Source: Parvularculaceae bacterium (GTDB lineage Bacteria; Pseudomonadota; Alphaproteobacteria; Caulobacterales; Parvularculaceae). From it: a DNA stretch of 19,555 nt. Location: contig SHAI01000016.1 of NCBI GenBank assembly GCA_004213235.1, positions 1 through 19,555 of the forward strand. The letters run 5' to 3'. The notes beneath the pieces are model-generated. The model did no database searches. It was not told where the DNA came from and saw nothing but the letters and a program-made list of their open reading frames with translations. The translations under genes were made by a program, and so were the position numbers. This document shows, in pieces, positions 5,935 to 12,221 of the stretch. Numbering within the stretch: position 1 is the stretch's first letter; each line of letters opens with the position of its first letter.

Positions 5935-7464
5935 GTGAGCGTTGAAACCGCCCTTCTCCTCTCCATGATCATTCCGGTGCTCGGCTTTTGCGGCGTTTGG
6001 GCCCTTGGCGGCGCGCCCAATGCGCGCGAAGCGGCGACCCTCATTACTGGTGGGTTTACGCTGGCACTTACCTTGATGGTGTTTCACACCGTCGGGAATG
6101 GCGCGCGCCCGTTAGTGGAACTCTTTGATGTCGTCAGTGGCCTGCCCATTGCGTTTCGCGCCGAGCCACTGGGGGCCATGTTTGCCGTCCTCGCCAGTGG
6201 CCTTTGGATTGTCAATTCGATTTACTCCATCGGCTATATGCGCGGCCATAATGAGCCCCATCAGACGCGCTTTTACATGTGCTTCACCATCGCCATCGCC
6301 TCGGCGATCGGCGTTGCCTATTCGGCAAACCTGTTCACGCTCTTCCTGTTTTACGAGGTTTTGACCCTGTCGACCTTCCCGCTGGTCACCCATAAGGGCG
6401 ATGCGGCCGCGCGCAATGGCGGGCGGATATATCTCGGCATACTGATGGGCACGTCTATCGGGCTGTTATTACCGGCTGTCATCTGGACCTTTGTCATTGC
6501 CGGCACAACGGACTTCACACCCGGGGGCATCCTCAGTGCCCATGTCGACGAGATGGGTGCGGTTTTGCCAATCCTGTTGGGGCTTTACGCCTTTGGCATT
6601 GGTAAAGCAGCGCTGATGCCCATTCATCCCTGGCTGCCAAACGCCATGGTAGCCCCAACGCCGGTATCGGCCTTTCTCCATGCGGTTGCGGTCGTGAAAG
6701 CGGGCGTATTCTCGCTGCTGAAAGTCGTCGTCTATATTTTCGGGATCGATCTGCTGACGCAGACCGGTGCCAGTTCCTTGTTCATGTGGCTCGCTGCCGG
6801 CTCGATCATTCTTGCTTCCGCCATTGCCATGAGTAAGGACAATCTCAAGGCACGGCTTGCTTATTCTACCGTGTCCCAATTGTCCTATGTCACCCTCGGC
6901 GCGATGCTGGCGACATCCATGGGCGTGATGGGCGGTGCCCTGCAGATCGCCATGCACGCCCTTGGCAAAATGACCCTCTTCATGTGTGCCGGTGCGATTT
7001 ATGTCGGGGCACACAAGACGCTGATTTCAGAAATGCGCGGCCTTGGCCGGGTGATGCCATTCACGTTCGGGGCATTCTTTGTCGGGGCGATGTCAATTGT
7101 CGGTCTGCCCCCCTTGGGCGGCTCCTGGCCGAAATTCCTGCTCATGGTCGGTGCCGCAGATGCAGGCCAGCTGATCATCATCGCGGTGCTGATCCTGTCC
7201 TCACTGATGAATGTGGCGTATCTTCTATCGATCCCGGTTCAGGCATTTTACATGGCCCCGGACACCACCGATGACGGTCGCCCGCTTGGGGCAAATGAAA
7301 ACCCTGGCGCGCCAAAAGCGCTGATTCAGTGGGGCGCGCTGAAGGAAGCACCGCTGTTGACCGTCGCCCCGCCGGTCCTGACGGCCGCGGGGGCCATAGC
7401 ACTCTTCTTCTTCGCCAACGGGCTTTATGATTACCTCAGCCCTATCCTTGATGGAGCCTGGTGA
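5935..7464 (+). CDS. mnhD: Na+/H+ antiporter subunit D, second copy (NuoL/MrpA-like core)
   Basis: A second antiporter-like membrane subunit, 509 residues, starting at GTG 5935 behind AGGAGG (5919-5924). Key residues are kept: Glu141 (FLFYEVLTLSTFPLVTHKGD), Lys224 (GIGKAALMPIHPWLPNAM), Lys255 (SAFLHAVAVVKAGVF), His341 and Lys345 (AMHALGKMTLF), and Lys400 (SWPKFLL). The HAVAVVKAGVF motif is closer to NuoL and the N-terminal part of MrpA than to MrpD. It may therefore fill the place of MrpA's antiporter half, whose C-terminal half is encoded separately at 2542-3159. The stop TGA overlaps an ATG (TGATG, 7462-7466) that opens a 36-codon frame, so the gap to the next clear gene is 96 bases, the longest in the operon. 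Confidence 0.9.
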   Translation: MSVETALLLSMIIPVLGFCGVWALGGAPNAREAATLITGGFTLALTLMVFHTVGNGARPLVELFDVVSGLPIAFRAEPLGAMFAVLASGLWIVNSIYSIGYMRGHNEPHQTRFYMCFTIAIASAIGVAYSANLFTLFLFYEVLTLSTFPLVTHKGDAAARNGGRIYLGILMGTSIGLLLPAVIWTFVIAGTTDFTPGGILSAHVDEMGAVLPILLGLYAFGIGKAALMPIHPWLPNAMVAPTPVSAFLHAVAVVKAGVFSLLKVVVYIFGIDLLTQTGASSLFMWLAAGSIILASAIAMSKDNLKARLAYSTVSQLSYVTLGAMLATSMGVMGGALQIAMHALGKMTLFMCAGAIYVGAHKTLISEMRGLGRVMPFTFGAFFVGAMSIVGLPPLGGSWPKFLLMVGAADAGQLIIIAVLILSSLMNVAYLLSIPVQAFYMAPDTTDDGRPLGANENPGAPKALIQWGALKEAPLLTVAPPVLTAAGAIALFFFANGLYDYLSPILDGAW

Positions 7465-7560
7465 TGGCGAAAAACCGCAACAGGCAACGCGATCACTCCT
7501 GGTGCCCCCTTGTAAAAGCGCGGCTTCAGAGCGGGAGAGCATCACCTCAAGAGCAGCATC

Positions 7561-7899
7561 ATGAACGACGATAAGCACACAAGCGATCCAACAGGTGATC
7601 CAACAGGCGATCCTGCGGGCGATCCAACAGGTGTTCCTGGGGGCGATCCAAAAGCATGGGCTGATCGCCCAGCCTTTCAGAAGAACTTCTTCCGGGGCCT
7701 GATTGCGTTCGGCGTTCTTGTGGCGCTTGCCGGTTTTGTGCCGGCATTTCAAAAAGATCACCCGCACTTCCCGGCAGAGGGTGTGCCCATCTTTTTCGCC
7801 ATATGGGGGTTTGCCGCCTTCATGTTTATCGTTCTTGCTGGCCAGCATCTGCGCAAACTCGTCGGCCGCGCTCCAGGTTATTATGAGGAGCGCGAATAA
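7561..7899 (+). CDS. Small two-helix membrane protein of the antiporter operon, function unknown
   Basis: This 112-residue protein sits between the second and third D subunits. The N-terminal ~30 residues are an in-frame repeat, DPTG DPTG DPAG DPTG, then a diverged unit, encoded by 12-base units at 7585-7650. Two membrane helices follow at about 45-63 and 77-95, separated by HPHFPAEGVPIFFAIWGF. The C-terminus is LRKLVGRAPGYYEERE. The HPHF...EG..P.F.AI.GF / APGYY pattern resembles small unnamed proteins I associate with bacterial Mrp-type clusters, but I cannot give a family name. Its stop overlaps the next start (TAATG), so it is co-translated with the third D subunit and is probably an accessory or assembly subunit. 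The ribosome-binding site for ATG 7561 is weak (GAGCAGC). Confidence 0.7.
   Translation: MNDDKHTSDPTGDPTGDPAGDPTGVPGGDPKAWADRPAFQKNFFRGLIAFGVLVALAGFVPAFQKDHPHFPAEGVPIFFAIWGFAAFMFIVLAGQHLRKLVGRAPGYYEERE
7585..7650 (+). repeat. 12-base in-frame tandem repeat (Asp-Pro-x-Gly units)
   Basis: About five and a half units of 12 bases, of the form GATCCAACAGGT/C, with a GATCCTGCGGGC variant and a diverged fifth unit (GTTCCTGGGGGC). They encode the DPTG/DPAG repeats at residues 9-30 of the small membrane protein. Near-identity of units 1, 2 and 4 suggests recent slippage or duplication. Confidence 0.75.
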
Positions 7900-9647
7900 T
7901 GGGGACGACACAGCCTGACTTTTTCGCCGCACTCTTGGGCAATCCGGCAGTGTTGCTGACCTTGGCGGCGGGCGCGGCGGCATTTCTCGGCCCCGGCCGG
8001 GAAAGCGTGCGCAAGGCGGTGATGCTCGCCGCTCTGGCCGGCAGTTTCCTTTTCACCATCAATCTTGGCCTTGGCACGTGGGGCAATCTCACGGTGTTTG
8101 GCGAAACAATTACGCTGCTGCGCATAGACCCGCTGGCACGCATCTTCGCCATCGTTTTTCATATCGCCGCGGCACTGAACATTATCTACGCCTGGCATGA
8201 AAAAGACCGCGCCCAGGACTTTGCAAGCCTCGCCTACCCGGCCGCGGCCCTTGGCGGCGTTACCGCCGGCGATCTGCTAACCCTCTTCGTCTGGTGGGAA
8301 ATTGCGGCAATCACGTCGGTTTTGCTGGTCTGGGCACCTGGAACGCGCGCGACTTTCCTTGCGGGCATGCGCTATCTGGTTATTCAGGTATTGTCAGGCA
8401 CATTGCTGCTGGCGGGCGTCGTGCTGCTCTATCGGGAAACCGGGTCGCTGGCGTTCAATGCTATCGGCCTCCACCATGAAGACGGCTCACTCCATATCGC
8501 CGGCCTCGTCATGTTCCTGGCTTTTGGCATCAAATCCGCCTTCCCCCTGTTCCATAACTGGGTCCAGGACGCTTACCCAAAATCTACGCTTACCGGCACA
8601 ATTATCCTTGCCATATTTACTACCAAGCTTGCGGTTGCCTCGCTTGCGCGCGCATTCCCGGGTGAAGAAGCCCTGATCTATATCGGCGCGGTCATGACGA
8701 TTTTCCCGATCTTTTTCGCTCTCATCGAAAACGATCTGCGCAAGGTGCTTTGTTACTCCATCAACAACCAGGTCGGCTTCATGGTGTGCGCTATCGGCTT
8801 TGGCGCGATCAATGGTGCGGCCGGCTATGCCTTTGGCAACATTATTTTTGAAGGCCTGTTGTTCATGGCACTGGGTGCTGCAGTCTATCGTACCGGGACG
8901 AGTCTCGCGACCGAACTGGGTGGTCTCTACCGGACCATGCCGAAAACCATGATCCTGTGCATTATCGGTGCCCTGTCGATTTCGGCTTTCCCGGGCACGC
9001 TTGGCTTTGTCACAAAGGGCATCATTATTGATGCAGCGGGCGAAGCGCATATGTTCTGGATCTGGCTGACGCTCCTTTTCGCAAGTGCTGGCGTCCTGGA
9101 GCATGCCGGTATCAAGATCCCGTTTTTCACGTTTTTTGCCCATGATAGCGGCAAAAGACCGGATGATGCGCCGGTGCACATGCTGATTGCCATGAGCATT
9201 GCGGCGAGCATGTGTATTGGCCTTGGCCTGTTCCCGGGCCTTCTTTACGGGCTTATGCCGGACCAGGAAGCGATCTCGCATTATCATCCCTACACCGCCT
9301 ATCACATTGTGGAGCAATTACAGCTTCTGGTCTGGGCAACGATTGCGTTTGGGGTTTTGAAGGTCATGAAATGGTACCCCGCTGAAGTGCCCTCAACAAA
9401 TCTGGATGCGGACTGGTTCTACAGGGTTCCGGGGCGCGGATTGCTTATGTGGGCGAGCGCGGCAACGGCCGCGATATGGGGGCTGCTATGGAAAAGTTTC
9501 CAGGCGCGGGTGATGAACGTGCTGGCCCGGGTCTACTCCGTGCACGGGCCAGAAGGAAATTTGGCGCGCGCCTGGCCGATCGGATTTATGGCGCTGGCAG
9601 TCGCGGCGATGCTGGCTTTTGCCCTCGTTTTTGCCTTGCTCGCGTGA
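7899..9647 (+). CDS. mnhD: Na+/H+ antiporter subunit D, third copy, diverged
   Basis: A third antiporter-like membrane subunit, 582 residues, longer than the other two because of a C-terminal extension (about 475-582) with at least two further helices. Glu134 (LFVWWEIAAITSVLLVWAPG), Lys212 (FGIKSAFPLFHNWVQDAYP), Lys243 (AIFTTKLAVASLARAF) and Lys373 (GFVTKGIII) are kept. In the helix that reads HIFNHGLMKAALF in D1 and MHALGKMTLF in D2, this protein reads YAFGNIIFEGLLF. The His is thus Asn314 and the Lys is Glu318. The gene starts at ATG 7899 within TAATG and is the last gene of the operon. It could be a proton channel with altered coupling, or a structural subunit. Confidence 0.88.
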   Translation: MGTTQPDFFAALLGNPAVLLTLAAGAAAFLGPGRESVRKAVMLAALAGSFLFTINLGLGTWGNLTVFGETITLLRIDPLARIFAIVFHIAAALNIIYAWHEKDRAQDFASLAYPAAALGGVTAGDLLTLFVWWEIAAITSVLLVWAPGTRATFLAGMRYLVIQVLSGTLLLAGVVLLYRETGSLAFNAIGLHHEDGSLHIAGLVMFLAFGIKSAFPLFHNWVQDAYPKSTLTGTIILAIFTTKLAVASLARAFPGEEALIYIGAVMTIFPIFFALIENDLRKVLCYSINNQVGFMVCAIGFGAINGAAGYAFGNIIFEGLLFMALGAAVYRTGTSLATELGGLYRTMPKTMILCIIGALSISAFPGTLGFVTKGIIIDAAGEAHMFWIWLTLLFASAGVLEHAGIKIPFFTFFAHDSGKRPDDAPVHMLIAMSIAASMCIGLGLFPGLLYGLMPDQEAISHYHPYTAYHIVEQLQLLVWATIAFGVLKVMKWYPAEVPSTNLDADWFYRVPGRGLLMWASAATAAIWGLLWKSFQARVMNVLARVYSVHGPEGNLARAWPIGFMALAVAAMLAFALVFALLA

Positions 9648-9661
9648 GCGACGGCAAAAAC
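9627..9661. terminator. Hairpin at the end of the antiporter operon, candidate terminator
   Basis: A perfect 9-base inverted repeat pairs 9627-9635 (GTTTTTGCC) with 9653-9661 (GGCAAAAAC). It encloses a second stem, GCTC (9638-9641) with GAGC (9646-9649). The hairpin spans the stop codon of the last D gene. The T and A runs lie inside the stem, and no T-run follows on the plus strand, so termination is plausible but not typical. Confidence 0.45.
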
Positions 9662-9697
9662 TTATTGGTTAACGTATCAGTCTGTTTTCCTGTTTAG

Positions 9698-9710
9698 CGA
9701 TAAGTTATCG
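9698..9710. promoter_or_regulatory. Palindrome CGATAA-G-TTATCG upstream of the DnaA-like gene
   Basis: A perfect 6-base inverted repeat around a single base, 75-87 bases before the preferred start of the DnaA domain IV-like gene. It could be an operator for that gene. It contains TTATC but does not match a DnaA box. Confidence 0.3.
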
Positions 9711-9784
9711 ACCACTGTATCCTGTCTCGTATGATGGTGGCACTAATCCGTTATGGATCCAGGGACTATATGAGGCAGACGAAA

Positions 9785-10216
9785 ATGACCGCACCGAACA
9801 GAATTGGGGAACTTGCTGAGCTATACCGACGCCGCGCCGCCATGGCAGCGCTGGAAGTGATCTCAGAAGCATTTGACGTACCCTTAAGCCGGCTGACCAT
9901 GGCAACGCGCCAGCGGGCGAATGTCGCCTTTGCCCGCCAGATCGCCATGTATCTGTGCCACGTCATCGCGCAGCTGTCCGTACGGGACATCTCAACAGAG
10001 TTCGAGCGGGAACGATCAACCGTTGTCTATGCCCTGCACACGATTGAGGACAGGCGGGACTCGCCTCTGTTCGAGGATCAACTCGAGCTGTTGGAGATCG
10101 CCCTGCGCCAGCGGCTGGCAGTGATCGCTGCGGACCTCATCAAGCTGGACGAAAAGAACGCCAGCGCGGCATTACCACCACCGATAGAAGTGAAATCCGT
10201 TCCGATGGCTGTGTGA
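9785..10216 (+). CDS. Small DnaA domain IV-like DNA-binding protein
   Basis: Residues ~51-88 closely follow the C-terminal DNA-binding domain of DnaA: RQIAMYLCHVIAQLSVRDIS, then TEFERERSTVVYALHTIE. There is no ATPase domain, so this is not an initiator but a stand-alone DNA-binding protein with flanking helical regions (143 residues). The DnaA signature G-R-D-H-T-T-V reads E-R-E-R-S-T-V here, the preceding loop is one residue shorter, and the later His is Tyr, so the target site probably differs from a DnaA box. ATG 9785 is preferred because TGAGG lies 9 bases before it. ATG 9770 (AGGGA 4 bases before) and ATG 9731 (no clear site) are in frame. It is convergent with sufE and separated from it by a long hairpin. 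Likely a transcriptional regulator; targets unknown. Confidence 0.75.
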   Translation: MTAPNRIGELAELYRRRAAMAALEVISEAFDVPLSRLTMATRQRANVAFARQIAMYLCHVIAQLSVRDISTEFERERSTVVYALHTIEDRRDSPLFEDQLELLEIALRQRLAVIAADLIKLDEKNASAALPPPIEVKSVPMAV

Positions 10217-10230
10217 GACAGCAGGTCGGA

Positions 10231-10273
10231 CGCCAAAAATTCTGGCTACAGATTCTAGCTAGAGATTTTGGCG
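10231..10273. terminator. Long two-part hairpin between convergent genes, candidate bidirectional terminator
   Basis: CGCCAAAA (10231-10238) pairs with TTTTGGCG (10266-10273). After a two-base internal mismatch region, TCTGGCTA (10241-10248) pairs with TAGCTAGA (10256-10263) with one G-T wobble, leaving a 7-base loop. It lies between the stop of the DnaA-like gene and the sufE stop (convergent), where a shared terminator is expected. The A and T tracts form the lower stem on both strands. Confidence 0.65.
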
Positions 10274-10321
10274 GCATTTTCTAGTGACAGTTTCTGGCCG
10301 CAAGAGCCGACCCGGTCGCCG

Positions 10322-10741
10322 TCAACTCGCAATGTCGCTGGCAATGGCTTTGATCTTTGCACGCATGGATGCAAGCCCATTTGATCGCTGCGGCGTCAAG
10401 TGCCCGGCAAGATCAAGCGGTGCCAAGGCCGCATCATCATCAAGTTCGCTGATCGCCGCGGCCGTCTTTCCGGAATAGAGCGCCAACAGGACCGCCACCA
10501 GTCCCTTAACAATGTGCGCATCAGAATCCCCGCGCAGGCGCAGTACGGCATCACCGCCCGCCCCCTCAATATCCGATGCGAGCCACACCTGACTGGCGCA
10601 GCCCCTAACCTTATGGGCCTCATCACGCCGGTCTTCAGGATAGGGCGCAAGGTCGCGGCCAAGATCGATAAGGTATTTATACCGGTCATCCCAATCATCA
10701 AGGAATGCGAAATCGGCGAGGATATCTTCAAAGCTTGTCAT
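10322..10741 (-). CDS. sufE: SufE family cysteine desulfuration protein
   Basis: SufE accepts persulfide sulfur from the cysteine desulfurase SufS and passes it to the SufBCD Fe-S assembly scaffold in the cytoplasm. The 139-residue product is the usual length. It has the family start FEDILADFAFLDDWDDRYKYL, the Arg-rich segment before the active site, and the acceptor cysteine Cys48 in HKVRGCASQVWLAS. The conserved HIVKGLVAVLLALYSGKT follows. ATG 10741 begins directly at the family N-terminus. No other suf gene lies in the window, so it is unlinked from the suf operon here. It is downstream of the exported-protein gene on the same strand, 100 bases away. Confidence 0.93.
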   Translation of the reverse strand: MTSFEDILADFAFLDDWDDRYKYLIDLGRDLAPYPEDRRDEAHKVRGCASQVWLASDIEGAGGDAVLRLRGDSDAHIVKGLVAVLLALYSGKTAAAISELDDDAALAPLDLAGHLTPQRSNGLASMRAKIKAIASDIAS

Positions 10742-10763
10742 GACACTGAAATAGGGCGCTGGC

Positions 10764-10791
10764 CCGCGCGCATCAACTCTTTAACGCGCGG
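10764..10791. terminator. Inverted repeat between the exported-protein gene and sufE
   Basis: CCGCGCG (10764-10770) and CGCGCGG (10785-10791) form a perfect 7-base stem with a 14-base loop. It lies in the 100-base gap between two minus-strand genes. No T-run follows on the minus strand, so it may attenuate rather than end transcription into sufE. Confidence 0.3.
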
Positions 10792-10841
10792 TGTTCCGCC
10801 GCCCCCCACATCGCCGGCACGAACAAACAAGCGGAAACGAT

Positions 10842-11888
10842 TTACGCGCCGTCAGTATCGCTATCTGCCACCCAGCCGATACAGCCCGCGACATCGTTCA
10901 ATCCGTGCTCGCCAAGGCAGAACGCTTCCTCATAGGGCATCCGCGTTGCGGCAATGCACTGCTTTAACGTCAGCACCGATAAGGACAAACACCGGTCGGA
11001 TTTGGTATTTTTCGCGTAGACCTCGACAAATTTGGGGTTCAATGCATCGATCGAATAACGCGCTGCAAGATTAAGAACGCGGTCCATGATGACATCGGCA
11101 TTTTTCCCAAGGGATGCAGCCCCAGCATCGCCCTCACCCCATTGCGGCGACCATGCCGTCCCAGGCTCGGCAAGCAGGGGCGTCCATACGCCGCCTTTTT
11201 CGGTGGATTGCAACATTGGCGCTGGCGCAAGGACGCGATCATTGGCAAAGCTCTGTGCTTCGGAAAGTCGCTGCGTGCCCGACGAAATGCGCTTCTTGCC
11301 CCATTTCGTCTTCTGCATGGAATAGGCTTGGGTCTTGAACGACTCGCCCAGAGACATAATCCTCGCGCCATCATTGACGGTCATCGTCAAGACACGTTCT
11401 ATGGCTTCATTGGCCCCCGGGAGCGTTCGTGCAAAACTGGCATCTTCCGACAGGTTCGCCAAAAGCGCGTCGCGCCCTTTCAGCCGCGTGCCTTTTTTGC
11501 GTTTGCGCGATTTGACCTGGTCGCGGATACCTTTCGAGAAAGCTTCCGTCTCCGCGACCAGAAGCGCCGAATAAGCGACCCACCCCGATGATAAATCGTC
11601 TGAATTATGCGCCGCGAGCAGCCGGTGAGCCGCGCGGGTTACCTCCGCGCTGGTGAAGGGCGTTGCTTCTATCTCAGCGACGTCTTCACGAAACTGGATA
11701 TAGGCAGATGCCTGATTTTCCAGGCTCACATTGGTGGGCTGTGCAAGACTGCTGGCATTCAGGCCAATCGTCGCCGCAAAAGCATAAACCCCAGCAGCCG
11801 CCAGAAGGGAAATCTTGCCGAATCCGCCGCCCCGCATAGCATGAACCGTCCCGCTGGCCCCTTCCGCAGATCCGACATCACGCAACAT
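10842..11888 (-). CDS. Exported or membrane-anchored protein of unknown function with four C-terminal Cys
   Basis: I do not recognise a characterised family. ATG 11888 is chosen because GGAG lies 6 bases before it; the frame is open 46 codons further up but that part is Cys/Arg-rich and unlike a protein start. The 348-residue product has a hydrophobic stretch at ~26-48 (ISLLAAAGVYAFAATIGL) followed by ASSLA-QPT, consistent with a signal peptide or anchor. Starting at Met18 would make a more classical signal peptide. The mature part is mostly helical with a basic patch (KSRKRKKGTRLKGR, 126-139). Cysteines occur only at 300, 311, 324 and 336, spaced 11, 13 and 12, in a compact C-terminal region (RCLSLSVLTLKQC, then AFCLGEHGLNDVAGC). 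Two disulfides in the periplasm are plausible. Upstream of sufE, divergent from the kinase gene. Confidence 0.75.
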   Translation of the reverse strand: MLRDVGSAEGASGTVHAMRGGGFGKISLLAAAGVYAFAATIGLNASSLAQPTNVSLENQASAYIQFREDVAEIEATPFTSAEVTRAAHRLLAAHNSDDLSSGWVAYSALLVAETEAFSKGIRDQVKSRKRKKGTRLKGRDALLANLSEDASFARTLPGANEAIERVLTMTVNDGARIMSLGESFKTQAYSMQKTKWGKKRISSGTQRLSEAQSFANDRVLAPAPMLQSTEKGGVWTPLLAEPGTAWSPQWGEGDAGAASLGKNADVIMDRVLNLAARYSIDALNPKFVEVYAKNTKSDRCLSLSVLTLKQCIAATRMPYEEAFCLGEHGLNDVAGCIGWVADSDTDGA

Positions 11889-12221
11889 ATGGTTCTCCAA
11901 ACTACTCAAACTGAAGTCCACTCCCCCCCGGCAGCGGCCACATAGCCAACGCCAGCAATGCGGCACCCTACGACACTGGATATAACAGTGAACGCATTTT
12001 GTAAGCGCATGGGTTTGTAAGCGCATGGGATTGTAAGCCCATCGGATCGCGACCTAACCACACGGTAATTAAAGCTCTGCTCAAGATACTAACGCCATTA
12101 GCAACAAATTCGAGACGAGATATCGCGCCTTTCAAAAAAAATTTGTCAGATCGCCACAATTTTGTTTCGGTATCGGAATTCTTTAGGTTCAATGACCTTC
12201 ACGATTTGTTAAGCAACGCGG
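11889..12221. promoter_or_regulatory. Divergent promoter region between the exported-protein gene and the histidine kinase
   Basis: About 333 bases separate the two divergent starts. The part next to the exported-protein gene has GC content like the genes and a good ribosome-binding site (GGAG on the minus strand). A three-copy 16-base repeat lies at 11999-12046. From about 12060 to 12300 the sequence becomes AT-rich (for example CAAAAAAAATTTG near 12132), which suggests the kinase promoter lies here. I cannot assign -35/-10 boxes with confidence. Confidence 0.45.
11999..12046. repeat. Three tandem 16-base repeats
   Basis: Units 11999-12014 (TTGTAAGCGCATGGGT), 12015-12030 (TTGTAAGCGCATGGGA) and 12031-12046 (TTGTAAGCCCATCGGA) follow each other without spacers. 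The first two differ only at the last base. The third has changes at three positions. A 16-base period is about one and a half helical turns, so successive copies would face alternate sides of the helix. Confidence 0.8.

Noticed and set aside
7225..7983. 252-codon minus-strand reading frame opposite the D2/small-protein region
   Set aside because: It runs antisense through three recognised genes, and its repeated CWI-type stretch mirrors the 12-base repeat; no family was recognised.
1319..9647. Membrane-bound [NiFe] hydrogenase or complex I
   Set aside because: The order resembles Mbh, but no hydrogenase large or small subunit, ferredoxin or NuoH-like gene is present within or beside the operon.
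1319..9647. DAB-type inorganic carbon uptake system
   Set aside because: Those pair one NuoL-like protein with a large zinc-containing DabA; no DabA-like gene is seen, and the full set of E, F, G, B and C subunits points to an Mrp-type antiporter.
9698..9710. DnaA box near the DnaA-like gene
   Set aside because: TTATCGACC departs from TTATNCACA at several bases; the sequence is better described as a palindrome.
10400..11074. 224-codon plus-strand frame opposite sufE
   Set aside because: Antisense to clear sufE and the exported-protein gene; the Arg/Pro-rich translation is not protein-like.
11889..12026. 46-residue N-terminal extension of the exported protein
   Set aside because: It runs through the 16-base repeat region, is Cys/Arg-rich, and the ATG at 11888 has a good ribosome-binding site and leads into a signal-like segment.
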